Positions 29,164-39,770 of a stretch of 64,000 bases of DNA are shown here, piece after piece. The notes under the pieces were generated by a model, which was not told the DNA's origin, ran no database searches, and saw only the letters and a list, made by a program, of their open reading frames with translations. How positions within the stretch are numbered: position 1 is the first letter of the stretch; the number at the start of each line of letters is the position of its first letter. The position numbers and the translations under genes were made by a program. Where the stretch lies: the NCBI RefSeq assembly GCF_033473495.1, contig NC_088943.1, positions 848,001 to 912,000 of the forward strand. The letters run 5' to 3'. This DNA comes from Cercospora beticola. Taxonomy: Eukaryota; Ascomycota; Dothideomycetes; Mycosphaerellales; Mycosphaerellaceae.

Positions 29164-30014
29164 GATGTGGACGAGACTTGTGAGGAAGGCGTCTAGGCAC
29201 GAATGAAAGCACGCGAAAGGTCTCAGAGGTCATGCCGCCTGAGGGCGTGACCAGAGCAATGGAAGCTGATCTAACTGCCGGCTCATCTGGTGGCTGAGAC
29301 AGAGGGAGAAATTGATCACAATCTATCTGATCTGGTACATATGTAAGCACTCAACAAAGTAGCTGCTCAAACAAAAAGTCATGTCTGATTGTTGCTCTTG
29401 GCAGGAAATCCCGCCCCAGACTTCACATCCCTTTCCCTTCTTTCGTAAGCACTCGCCATCTTCACAGCAACCTCCAGACTAGTTCTCCCACAGCAAAACA
29501 CAGGAGTCGATTCGAAGAACCAGTGCTGACACGTTACGTGGCGCACTCCTTCCAGCACGGGCATGCAAGATTCTCCACTGTCTCCTATGAAGCGCACTAT
29601 GTCTTTGTTGGGAGCTAGACGGACAAAGAACTTCAGTCAGACAAGCCACAGTACTCTGTCTGTACTTGCGACGTCATGGCAGAAGATGTTTCAGCGCCTG
29701 CTGACCGAGCTGAAATGCTTGTTGTCAACAGTCACAACGACAATATTACTTAAAGTTTGTGTTCGCACAATAGCTTCGACGAAACCGACAATAGCTTTCT
29801 CTTCACAACAACAATTGCAATAGCTCAATTCACGCTGACAATAGCTTTGTATATCTCTATATTCAATGAACAGCACGCGCTATACAAATATGCCGACCTT
29901 CTGCGTATCTCGACAACTCATACCAATCACAAAAGCACATCTTGACTCCTCTGGCTACCAAGATCTACGCAATCAAGATCAAAACAGTTCAAATCCAAAT
30001 CAAAACACTCCAAG
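29164..30014. other. Intergenic DNA within the tandem gene family
   Basis: About 850 bases. AT-rich just before the next ATG, with CAATA-type runs around 29740-29860. No gene recognised. Confidence 0.45.
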
Positions 30015-30551
30015 ATGTACAACGAAAACGATCTCGATCTTGCTGCACCGATTCTGCAGGCTGCCTTCGAGAACGATCCAGACTTCGGAGAACTCGACAT
30101 GTCTGCTGGAGGACGTTTGATGATGTACAACGTGGAAGAACGAGAAGAGGAGCCTCGGGAGCCCACGCCTCCTCCTTCAGCGTCAGACATCGCCTCTAGC
30201 TCGCAGACGTTCACAGCTAACAACGTGCCAGTCTACCCAGCGACAGCGACAAACGACGAGATCGTAAACGGGCCCGTCGAGCGAATCCGAGGAGCGAACC
30301 TCGTGCGCCTCACCAAAAGCCACAGCAACGAAGCCCTCGCAGACCTCGTAAATGCCGCGCATCCAAGTGAGGAAGAAATCAGCGCCACGAACATCGCTCA
30401 GCGCTTGATAGCCGCGTATGCTGCTGCCGGCGACGACGGTGATCGTCTGAAGCGGGAGGTCAACGATGCACGTGTTGGCCTTGGTCTGAAGGTTCGCGGC
30501 AGGGCGAAGAACGTTGTAGAGACTCCTCGGAGGTCGTCACGAAGGCAGTAG
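30015..30551 (+). CDS. Short member of the tandem family, 178 residues
   Basis: A single exon, ATG at 30015 and TAG at 30549-30551. The first 75 residues are acidic and Pro/Ser-rich, probably disordered. Residues about 79-158 hold one copy of the family domain: NDEIVNGPVERIRG at its start, an LVRLTKSHS helix, an LVNAAH segment, and EVNDARVGLGL at its end. Each aligns with the corresponding part of the two neighbouring genes. The last 20 residues are basic (RGRAK, RRSSRRQ), which suggests nuclear location or nucleic-acid contact. No known domain is recognised. The same orientation and order as its relatives point to local duplication. Confidence 0.75.
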   Translation: MYNENDLDLAAPILQAAFENDPDFGELDMSAGGRLMMYNVEEREEEPREPTPPPSASDIASSSQTFTANNVPVYPATATNDEIVNGPVERIRGANLVRLTKSHSNEALADLVNAAHPSEEEISATNIAQRLIAAYAAAGDDGDRLKREVNDARVGLGLKVRGRAKNVVETPRRSSRRQ

Positions 30552-31040
30552 GCAATCAGTGTACAACAGTCGGGCTGATGCTCATCAAGTAGGCGCTGGA
30601 CGCCAATTCTTGTATCAGCTCATCGAAATTAGAAGTACTCTTTCTCGGCAGCAATATTCTCCAACCTATAACATCCCAGCTCGATCTCTATCATTTTTCA
30701 CATGCTATCTCATTCCTTTCATAACATTATCACCCGCTTAGCTATCTATGTGGGCGTTGGTGTATGCACTGAGGAGCAGACAGTGCCTCAGCGCTCGCAG
30801 TTTTGATGGCAGTCGTGAGATGCGACGTGAAGGGAGGGTGAATGAGATGGACCCCTCAAATATGCACTAATCGCACAATCTAAGCTCGTTGAATCTAGCA
30901 CAAATATAAATTTTCGGCAAGCTTCTTGCTCAGTACTTGAAATTTTTCATTATTCTATCTTCCACTGACATCAAAGACTCGGGCCAATAGCTTCTGATGG
31001 ACGCTTAGTCCTTAGCACATACCCGTACAAGCTGATCAAG
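30552..31040. other. Intergenic DNA within the tandem gene family
   Basis: About 490 bases with an AT-rich part (30890-30960) likely to be the promoter of the next gene. No gene seen. Confidence 0.45.
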
Positions 31041-33032
31041 ATGGCCAAGAGGAAAGCTGCGAAGCGAGCTCGAGTTGTACGCTCGAACAAGACTCCCGAC
31101 GAGCCTTCTCAAATTCGGCGTACGTCTCGTGGCGATTCGCATACGGCAGTAGCGAACTCGCTAGGTCCCGAAGCGCACACAAGCTCCAAGCCCCTGAATC
31201 GTTCAGCCCACAGCAGATGTACTCTCAGGATCGCTGATAGTTCCGAGGCTATCACGCCTCCCCGCAAGTCTCCCCGCCAATCACCCCCTTCTCCAGCCCT
31301 GAGTATCACGACCCGCACGCATCTGGAGGAACTTCTGCCAGACTCCGACGATGAGGAATTAGACCAAGATGAAGACCTGATCGAAGTCACCTCGACTGCC
31401 AATCCTCGTTCTCGTGGCTCAAAAGGAAAGACTATAGAGCGTCCCGCAGCCACGAGAAAGGGGAAGTCCGGTGCTCTCGAGGGCACTCAAACTGAAGGTG
31501 GCTCGACTGCCGATATTCGTCTTCTTGGCTCAGAAGGGACAACTAGAGAGCTTCGCTCAGCCACGAGGAGGAATTCCGGTGCTCTCGAAAAAACTCCAGC
31601 CCAAGGCGACTCAAATGGCGGTCCTCGTTTGAGGGATCTCAGAGCCAGGAAGTCGATCGAGTTTCCCGCAGCCACGAGAAAGAAGTCCAATGTTCTCGAA
31701 GGTATTCCGATCGATGACATCTTCGGCGGTGACCAGGAAAACATCAAAGACTCTCTCCTCTACAGCTTGGCCAAAGAATACGAGCTGTCTGAGATTGTCG
31801 AGAAGGTCAACGAAAATGGGAGATCGGATCCGGTCACGGGTAACGCCCTTCGTGACCGTCTCAACGACTACCGGAGGGAGGTTATCCACCAGAAGAAGTA
31901 CGATCAGTACGAATTCGAGCTTGAGCTCAACGACACTCGTCGTCAATATGGTCTCGCCTTTCAACTCCCGCCCCAGGACATGGAGGGTATGATCTACGAT
32001 GGCGTTGAGGAGATCGGATATCAGATAAAGCAAGCTGGCAGTGTCGACACAAACTCCAGACCTCGCTCCTGGTTCTCGCGACCAGGTGGTACGTATTCAA
32101 GCTCCAATCTGGTTCAGGAGTCTGCCGATATAACAACACCACCACGTGAATTGAGACCGAAGGCTGGTAGTTCACGAGCCGGCGCCTCACTCGCTCAGCC
32201 TGTCGATATGACAGCACTACTACCACCTAAGCCCAAGCGCAAGCATGGATCCGGGACACCACGAGATCGCCCTGTTACAACGGATATCGTAGGGGCGACT
32301 TCCAATGGCTTCCTCGCCGAGACCGAGATCGAGCCGGTCAAGCAGCCAGAACATTCCAAGCAACCGGAGAATCCTAAGCGGCAAGGAAATCTCAAGCTGC
32401 GAGGAATTCTCAAGCGGCCAGGCAATCTCGAGCAGCCAGAAAGCCTCAAGCAGCCCCAGCTTCTCAAGGGGCCAGAAGTTCTCAAGCGACCAGAAACTTC
32501 TAAGGAGTCAGAACAACCAAAAGAACCTGAGCTATCAGAGACTTACGATACCACATCAAACCGGAGCCACATCATAATTTCCAGAGCAGATCGAGCCCTC
32601 ATCAACGGCAATCCCGACAAGCTGGAAGGCCTGATCCTCTACGATCTCGGCAAGCGGTACTCCTGGGAAATTATCGCCGGCCACATCAACGCAGCCCATT
32701 CAGAAATCGGAATGACCTCAAAAGCACTCTTGCTACGCATGACCTGCAAGGGTGGTGGATACGACCAGCAAGCACTTGAGAGCAAGAAGACTCGTGAGGA
32801 AGTGGTGAAAGAAATGGAGGAAGCCCAAGCCACCCATCACAAGCAATTTGAGAAGCCAGGTCTCCAACAGAAGTCGGCAGAGAGGGCTTCCATCGGACAG
32901 ATCATGAGTGCGCTTGATGCCATGGGGAAAGACAAAGTCGCAGGGGAGGACGAGGTGGTAGAGGTGGAGATGGCCGATGACGAAGTAGAAGCCAGAGAAC
33001 TGTGGCTCAAGACGTGGTACTCTGGAGACTGA
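31041..33032 (+). CDS. Long member of the tandem family with two domain copies, 663 residues
   Basis: A single exon beginning MAKRKAAKRARVVRSNK, a strong nuclear-localisation-type run. Residues about 115-222 hold three imperfect repeats of about 36 residues with a conserved (A/S)ATRK/R..SxxLE core. The first copy of the family domain lies at about 224-310 (IDDIFGGDQE to LNDTRRQYG) and the second at about 513-600 (ADRALINGNPDKLEG to EEVVKEME). Between them is a Pro/Lys-rich linker with eleven six-residue repeats (consensus K-x-P-x-x-L) at about residues 434-499. The C-terminus is acidic. The domain copies resemble those of the two genes upstream more than any fold I know. The protein is probably nuclear; no catalytic motif is visible. 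Confidence 0.75.
   Translation: MAKRKAAKRARVVRSNKTPDEPSQIRRTSRGDSHTAVANSLGPEAHTSSKPLNRSAHSRCTLRIADSSEAITPPRKSPRQSPPSPALSITTRTHLEELLPDSDDEELDQDEDLIEVTSTANPRSRGSKGKTIERPAATRKGKSGALEGTQTEGGSTADIRLLGSEGTTRELRSATRRNSGALEKTPAQGDSNGGPRLRDLRARKSIEFPAATRKKSNVLEGIPIDDIFGGDQENIKDSLLYSLAKEYELSEIVEKVNENGRSDPVTGNALRDRLNDYRREVIHQKKYDQYEFELELNDTRRQYGLAFQLPPQDMEGMIYDGVEEIGYQIKQAGSVDTNSRPRSWFSRPGGTYSSSNLVQESADITTPPRELRPKAGSSRAGASLAQPVDMTALLPPKPKRKHGSGTPRDRPVTTDIVGATSNGFLAETEIEPVKQPEHSKQPENPKRQGNLKLRGILKRPGNLEQPESLKQPQLLKGPEVLKRPETSKESEQPKEPELSETYDTTSNRSHIIISRADRALINGNPDKLEGLILYDLGKRYSWEIIAGHINAAHSEIGMTSKALLLRMTCKGGGYDQQALESKKTREEVVKEMEEAQATHHKQFEKPGLQQKSAERASIGQIMSALDAMGKDKVAGEDEVVEVEMADDEVEARELWLKTWYSGD
31390..31710 (+). 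repeat. Three tandem units of about 105-111 bases inside the long family gene
   Basis: Each unit encodes about 36 residues with a CGT..CTT/CGT start, a CCCGCAGCCACGAGAAAG-like core and a GTGCTCTCGA-like end. The units have drifted at both DNA and protein level. Confidence 0.7.
32340..32537 (+). repeat. Eleven in-frame 18-base units encoding K-x-P-x-x-L hexapeptides
   Basis: The units read KQPEHS, KQPENP, KRQGNL, KLRGIL, KRPGNL, EQPESL, KQPQLL, KGPEVL, KRPETS, KESEQP and KEPELS. The array sits in the linker between the two domain copies, so its length may vary between strains. Confidence 0.85.
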
Positions 33033-33381
33033 GTGGGAGAGGAGATGCAAGGCTTCGGCGTTTGCCGTTCTGTTGAGCTCTTTGTAATGTCTCGGGCCCC
33101 ACGAAGGGTTCAAAACTAGATTCTGCAGCCCAACAACTCTCGGGAATGGGAATCTTCTCTCGGCATGGCAGCTTGTACGAAGAAATCAGAAGTCTCGTGT
33201 AAGCAAGAATAGACATAGCCTCCATTCGATATATTCGCCATGATTAATGGCTTGCGGCTGATCAATTGGCATCATGCGCCGCAGATAGGACTTGTGCTCG
33301 ATCTCTAGCGACAGCAGGAAATTCCCGCAAAGTGTTAGATCCATCGATTGTCCTGTTGTCCTGGTTCACGACTGATGTCAA
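33033..33381. other. 3' flank of the tandem family
   Basis: About 350 bases with no recognisable gene. Confidence 0.4.
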
Positions 33382-33904
33382 TCATGGCCTCGAATGATAC
33401 AGAACTTGCTGCGACGCCTCTGTCAAGGTACGACCACGATCGACAAGATCTAAACGTCTCAAATTATTGCATTGAGCGGTGATGCTCGCTTGTGAGCTCG
33501 TTCCTGCCTTCCAGATTTCCTTGCCGTACTTGCTCGGCTTCCAAACGAAGTGCTCATCAGCGCTCGTGAAAGTCATCATAGACTGTTGATTCGATCCAGT
33601 GGCAAATGTGCGACCGACGGCTGGTGACTTGGGGCTCGATATGCCCTCGAGTGCGGTTGCCATCCACATGCAAGGCAATGAAGTGATGCACTTCCCAATA
33701 CGAGGATTCAAGGTCTTCCCATCGTGCAATCACTTCAATGTCGCCCCGGAACGTGCAATCCACGTGCAACGTGCAAGGGTGTCTCCTTGATCACCGATCG
33801 AAACGAGGGCAGTTGTCATCAGACGTCCAATCCTCACCCAGCTCAAACAGTCGGAGCTTGGGCAAGGACGACATTGGAGGGTGACTTGTTGGCAAAATCG
33901 GCAT
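33382..33904 (-). pseudogene. Possible relic or spliced small gene, weakly DUF6593-like
   Basis: On the minus strand an ATG at 33904 opens a short frame (MPILPTSH...), ending at a GTGATC that could be a donor. Further on, one frame (about 33769-33557) reads TFRGDIEVIARWED, and another (ending at 33382) reads MMTFTSADEHFVWKPSKYGKEIWKAG. The last part resembles the core of fungal DUF6593 proteins, which have an F-T-x-x-D-x-x-x-x-W-K pattern. The pieces lie in different frames. I could not join them with convincing splice sites, so the locus may be a decayed gene or one with introns I have missed. Confidence 0.3.
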
Positions 33905-35431
33905 GTTGATCGTGCAACTTGTGTGTTCGTGACGAGTGAGGAGTGAATGTAGCGCACACACAGCCTGCAATTGTCATCCTGTCGTTAGGTGCACTCATTG
34001 TCTCTTCCGTCGTTTTCGTCGCTTATTCCTCGGTCTCAACATCCCCATCAACGAAATGATGGAGAAGCGAGAATTGCGAGTATCCTGACAATACGACAAA
34101 TCCCAGGAGACGAAGTTCAAGGGTTGCAAAAATCGCGGTGTCGACTTCCGCCTTGTCCCGCAAGGCTGTGCCTCGCTTGAAACACGATGCCTGGGGTAGA
34201 TCTAGAATCTTCACAACAACCTCCCACTCTGATCAGCAGGTCGGATCGAAGATCTGGAGACATAGCTATGCTATGCTGCAGCTCTGCTGTACAATGTAGA
34301 GGTGTTATTTTTGGATCCCGCGAGGGAGGTCCGTCTTTTTACCTATTTCGGTTAGGAGGTCACATTTGCGTCTGATGCCAAGACACAGTACAGTAGGTCC
34401 ATCGCTGGAAGTCAATACTGAGGCATTTGCGCCTTCCTGGTTGGTAAACCGTATGTCGCACGCGCCTTGTCTCCTGATATTATTCCAGACGTGCATGCTT
34501 ATAGCGATATTCCTGGCACGAAGTTGCACTCCCGCAGCGTATACTCGTGAGTGGGGACCAGTTGCCACTGTGACTAGCGCTAAACGAGCACTAGCGGTCG
34601 ATCAGAGTACAGTAAGCACTTCGCCCGACGCCCGTCCCTAGACACGTGAGTCGCGTAATGCTCTTTGGGGGAATAATTGACTTTTGTGATGTGGCCACGA
34701 TTACTCATTGAAGTTGTTTCTTGTGCCGTAGTGACGGGAGCTCCAAAAGCCGACAATCGCGTCGCAAAACGAGAGACGTGCAGTCATCACTTGCATGGAA
34801 GTGAATGCTAGTCCTTGGTCTGCCAGTGTAGATCTGGCCGCAATGCTGACAGGAGGAGATGATACATGTGTTGCGGTGTGCCTGGGTGTGGTCAAGAAAC
34901 GTGCCTCGCTAGCAAGAGGTGATGCGAAAATAGCCACCAGCGTATGCCGGGTACTGCCGCAATGTGCTGTGATAGGCGAGGTACCACTCCGCTGGGGATT
35001 GCCGATGTGCGCCGGCCTTCGTTCCTAGTGGGCTGTGCTCAAGTAAGAGTGCTTGACAGCATGTCCGGAACCAGATGGAACCCTCATCCCAGTATGCGTG
35101 GTTATTGAAGTGACACTCATGCAGTGCGCTGGTCCTACTGGTTGGCCTGAGCTTCCCAAGATGGGCACCAGTAGGTACGCATTGGCGAATGAGCAGAAGT
35201 GTCAGATGCTTGTATGCAACCAGGTAAACCTACAACGCCAAATTAAGTTGCTTGGAGCCAGGACTTGGACGTTGTCGAGGGCTGAAGTTGAATCACGCCG
35301 CAGTTGTATAAAGCAGTTGACCTCCTCGTCAGCCATCAGTCCAGCACCAACAGCAACGACAGCCTCTCAAGAACAACAGCACACTCAAGCCAGCTTCTTC
35401 GCACCACAAGTATCATCACCCGCTCGTCAAG
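33905..35431. other. Intergenic DNA, with a TATA element for the next gene
   Basis: No gene is recognised in about 1.5 kb. TATAAAG at 35307-35313, 119 bases before the next ATG, is a good TATA box candidate. Confidence 0.45.
35307..35313 (+). promoter_or_regulatory. TATA-box candidate of the secreted Trp/Cys-rich protein gene
   Basis: TATAAAG stands 119 bases before the start codon at 35432, a usual place for a strongly regulated fungal promoter. It is followed by a CA-rich leader. Confidence 0.4.
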
Positions 35432-35917
35432 ATGAAGGTCATCGCAATCGCTTCTCTCTTCGCAGTCAGGTAAGCAATGGTCCCAGCGTGCGCTGAAAGC
35501 AGTTGAACTGATTTTTGTCTGTACAGCGTCATGGCCCAGGGCTGGGGCAACCGTCAATGGGGCAACCGCCAGCAATGGGACGTGAATAGCATCCGCCAGT
35601 CGGTCTACCAAGGCCCAGGCTTCTGGGGCGAGCAACGCTGGGACTGCGATGGCAATCAAGAAGGCTGCTACAAAGACCAGTGCACCTGCAACCGTTTCGA
35701 CTGGAACACTTGGCAACTGGTGCAGGACGATGTTCTGGGAGAGCGCGCCTGCTGGGATCTCAACAGCCAATACCCAAATCTCGTCTGGCAGCCTGGCCGA
35801 GGATGCATTGATCTCAACAACCGTGGCATCGAGCCGCACGGAATGGCGCGAGCTTGCGAGAGACAGTCCTGGTGGCCTGAAGACTGGGTCACCTACAACT
35901 GCTTGCCACCATGGTAA
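35432..35917 (+). CDS. Small secreted cysteine- and tryptophan-rich protein, 142 residues
   Basis: Two exons, 35432-35469 and 35527-35917, with a 57-base intron (GTAAGC...TACAG) in the signal-peptide coding part. Spliced, it starts MKVIAIASLFAVSVMAQG, a clear signal peptide probably cut after MAQ or VMA. The mature part has eight Cys (spaced as four pairs: WDC, GCY, QCTC, ACW, GCI, RAC, NCL) and many Trp, including a GWGNRQWGNRQQW repeat and the end NCLPPW. This is typical of a small disulfide-bonded secreted protein. Its function is unknown; an effector or surface role is possible. Upstream it has a TATA candidate and a CA-rich leader. Confidence 0.85.
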
Positions 35918-38099
35918 TGGTATGCACTGGCTTGAACACCGCGGCTGGTGTGTACTTTTTGGCTGGAAGCTGTTTTCGTGGTAAAAGATCGGATCTTCTT
36001 TTCGGAGACGGGGACGTAATTGCGTCGCAACTACAGTACCAGTTAGTCATATCATTGGGCAGTCGTCTTATATCAATTGATGGCAGCCGTGCAACTTTTT
36101 TTTTCGCTCCGTGCCGTATTGGATGTTGCAAGCTGATTGCAATAGCTGAAAGTGACAACCCGAAATGAAAGCCGTAGAAGCGTCCCTGATATGGGCAAAG
36201 TGATCGCGCAATCTTCTCGAGCAAGACGCTAACCGCGAGACAGCCCTACGGGATATCAAACGAGCTCATGTGAGCGATATCCGTTCGTCACTGCGCAAAG
36301 TGCCGGAGGATTGTGAGGAAACGATTTCAAGATCTGTGGATCCCCTAAAGTTGCCTTGATGGCAGATGGCAAAGTCGTCTGACATTGGCCACTTGCATAT
36401 TCTCTCTGGCTGCCGCAGCACTATCTGGGGCTTCGTCAAACGCCTCTCCCTTCGAGCTACTGCGTAGGGTGGCGTGCGAGTGACAAAACCCCGGATCCTC
36501 CTTCAGAACCAGCTGCTATTCGCACTCAGAATTGACGCGGGGGGAAGTGCGAATGAGCGAGTGGGACGCGGTCAAAATTAGACCCATGTAGGGCTCCGCC
36601 GTGAAGACATCGACATCCTTGTAAGAAGACACGCTCTAGATTTCCATGAGCTTTGGCCGAGCTTTCAAGGCAGCAGTACAGTAGGCTGTAGCTGCCGGCA
36701 TTGCAGCAGCTTTTATGCAAGAGCTCGAATCCGTCAACAGGTTTGTATACTTGACTGTCGAAACAAAGTACTCTTTCAAGCCAGCTGCCCTCTGCCTGGC
36801 GACAAGAACTGGCCGAGAGGCGATTTCAATCGTGATGAAGTCAGTTGCTAATCGGTAGGACTCCGAAATGAACTTGAATGAGGACTTCCGCGTGACAGAG
36901 ACCCATAAGCAGTGGCTGATATCGAAAGAGTCGTTATAGTCCTCTGTCTGCCATTGCTTGGACCTCCGCGCTGTCCGTTTCAGCCGTTCAAAGGGAGCAA
37001 AATACTGGTTTCTCGTCCTGTTCGTCTCGTCGCGCCAAGAATGACGCCGCTCTGCACGAAGAACTCATCCTGTACGTCTGGTGACATGATCTTGATGGGG
37101 TCGCAATCAGCCACTGCGGCTGACCACTGCTGCGGTAGGGAAGTCCTTGATCCAAACGTGGCGTGACGTGTCGCCAAACCGTCCCAGGGCGCTGGGGATC
37201 GATCGAAGGGGCCCACTGTCAGCAACATCTTCTTTACTCGAACGCGTACTCGCCACAGCACAGCGACCACTCGGTGTCGTCAGGAATGTGCGCAAATATG
37301 GATACTGATGCTTCAACCGTACGAAATAGCAGCAAGTGAAGACACGGCACTCGGCAAAGCCTGCCGCGCACGGATCGCCGACAAGGTTTCCAAACGAGCA
37401 GCCGTACGTCATGCTTCCACTCCAGCCTCAAACCAACAAACACACCACCAAAATCACCGCCTTGCGCCTTGTTTGCGCTCAGGCAGGTCGGCATCCGACG
37501 AATCATGCATTCAACCAGCACAAACAAGACCCAGACCACTCGGTTCTTCGCCGCGAGACATGCATTGGCACACGACGCCAGAGCCTTGGATTGGCAAAGC
37601 CTTTTCTTCCCTCCCCGCGGATCGTGGCTGTTCATCGACGACGCTACATCATCAAGCTTTTTCACGTTTTTACTGCTGCAGTACCATTCGGACGTCTAGT
37701 CATGTTTCAGCAGAAGACGTGGACGTGGCGGGGCAGCGCTCACGCGTACGCGACCTCATTGATGCCATGGCCGCGGAACCCTGCTTGACCATACCGTTCC
37801 TCCAAGCCTGATTTGAGTGGGCTCATTTGGCAAAACAGATTGCATCGTTGTGCAGCCTCGCGGCATTCGTCATTGCATGGTAAACGATGCGTGTGCCCGC
37901 AATAGCGGTATGGGTGGAGAGAGGGAGATAAAGGTTTGTCGTTTCGCAATCATGGTAGGTTTGTTCGTTGTTGTTCATTGCCATCTCTCTGTCCTCTGCG
38001 ACTGTTGAAGCGTGACACTTGCCAGACCCAGCTGAAGAATCTTACATCTTACGCTTGACCAAGACTTATTCGACGAACCTCCAGCGACCTACAGACAAC
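35918..38099. other. Long intergenic stretch, no gene recognised
   Basis: About 2.2 kb. Open frames of up to 167 codons overlap on both strands (around 37230-37810) but lack domains, plausible starts and coding composition. The right end (38000-38099) is the leader of the next gene. Confidence 0.45.
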
Positions 38100-38704
38100 A
38101 TGGCCATCGCGGGCGGGCTTCTCCGCCTGGTGCTCATCACCTGCTATGCGATCGCATTCATCTGCGCTGCGATCATCATGGGAGCCTTTGCTTGGGTTAG
38201 TAACAACACACTCAACAAGTCCAAACCTTCACATACTAACCTTGCTGTATAGTTCACCGCAACCCAACTCGGCGCACGAAACATCGCCTCACTAGTCCTC
38301 GGCTCAATCACAACACTCTGGGCCATGATCTCCGCCTTGACAAGCTGCTTTACCGCCGGCGTCTCCGTTTTGACAGCATGCTCCATCTTCTTCGACTTGC
38401 TCTGCGTCGCAATGATGATGGCAGTAGCAATCATCAACAGATCCGCAACCAACGGCTGTGACGACGGTCCACCATACCCACGTGTCGTGTACCGCGGCTT
38501 CGGACGATCTAGCGGTTACAACGGATGCCGACTCTTCGTTGCGACTTTCGCTGTTGCTATCATCGCCGTCTTCGCTTTTGTTGTTGCGATGCTTGTGCAA
38601 GTTCTTATTCGTCGTCGCAGCCGATCGCACCGCGTCAGCAAAGGTAAGATATTGTCCCAGTTCTGCCATTCATAAGGATTCAGCTAACGTGGAATACAGT
38701 CTAA
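38100..38704 (+). CDS. Four-helix (MARVEL-like) membrane protein, 163 residues
   Basis: Exons 38100-38195, 38253-38643 and 38700-38704, with introns of 57 (GTTAGT...TATAG) and 56 (GTAAGA...TACAG, branch site GCTAAC) bases. The spliced protein has four hydrophobic helices at about residues 7-32, 42-62, 70-92 and 122-146, with a Cys-containing loop between helices 3 and 4 and an Arg-rich cytosolic tail (RRRSRSHRVSKV). That layout fits MARVEL-like tetraspan proteins of fungal plasma membranes or eisosomes, but no specific signature is present. The last exon supplies only the end of a Val codon plus TAA. If the second intron is retained, the protein would instead end SKGKILSQFCHS at 38675. Confidence 0.75.
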
Positions 38705-39770
38705 GTGCAGGACACTTAGAGGCATCGAGCATATGAGGAATATGGACAGAACAATGACTTGACAGGACGAGAGAATGATAACAAGATATGACGCAGAATT
38801 TCGGAGGCGTTGTTGCTTGGGCGTTAGTTGAGTGCAGAATAGCGTAATGATACCCAGCGACTGAGAATATTCCAAGTACTTTGGTTAACTAATGGAAATA
38901 CGATCGATTAAGACCTTTCAGGAGCGATGGAAGCCCATCACGTTCCGGTGTCTTTCATGCACTCATACAGTTCTCGGCATGATCAACGGTGTGCGCGTCC
39001 TTTGGCTCTTGACCGCCATTGTGGTCTCAGGCTGCAATATACGTTCCCCGGCCTTTAACAAGCAGAACAGCGGCGAATATGCACTTTATCTCCAGCCAAG
39101 TCGCCTACTTCCGCTGCAGAGCCGCAAGCCGCAACGGTGATCTGACAATCCCGTCCGCATCCCGGTCGAAATCACGCGTCTTACAGCGGGACAAGGCAAA
39201 CGCGTGCTTGCAAAGCCACGCCAACACCTCATCACAAACACCGAACAAAGCATTTGTCCACATACAACCGAGACTTATCTTCACGCAGCCAAGCACACAG
39301 CCTCTTCCTCCTCTACACCGCGACGTCGCAATGTTACTGCACAGCTGCACTGCACATGATGACCAAGATTCCGGTGCATCCGGGTTGCTGGAACGGAGTT
39401 TATGAAAATGACGTAGCGGCGCGTGTGCGACCGAATCAAATGTCATCACAACGGCGCGAACATGGAAATTGCGCTTCGAGGTAGTGTCTCAACCCATCAC
39501 ATCTTTCGCTCTTCGACTTGCTGGCTCGTCGCTCTTGTGAATTCTGGACAGCTGCCAGCGAGGGCGATTGGACTGGCAGTTGGACTGGACTGGCCAGCGC
39601 ATACAGAAGACAACAGCCGCTGCGCCGCTGCTAGGCATAGAATATCCCAGTTTCAGATCCAGATCCAGCGTGACGACGACGATCGAATACAACCACGACC
39701 GCCTGCACCGAGCGCGCGGACCTCGCTGGAAGTTGGGAATTGAAAGAGTAGACATTGGATATCGGGCAAG
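38705..39770. other. Intergenic DNA
   Basis: About 1.1 kb with no convincing gene. It contains the promoter of the Sfk1-like gene. Confidence 0.45.

Noticed and set aside
37308..37811. Plus-strand open frame of 167 codons
   Set aside because: It competes with frames on both strands and has no domain, signal peptide or coding-like composition.
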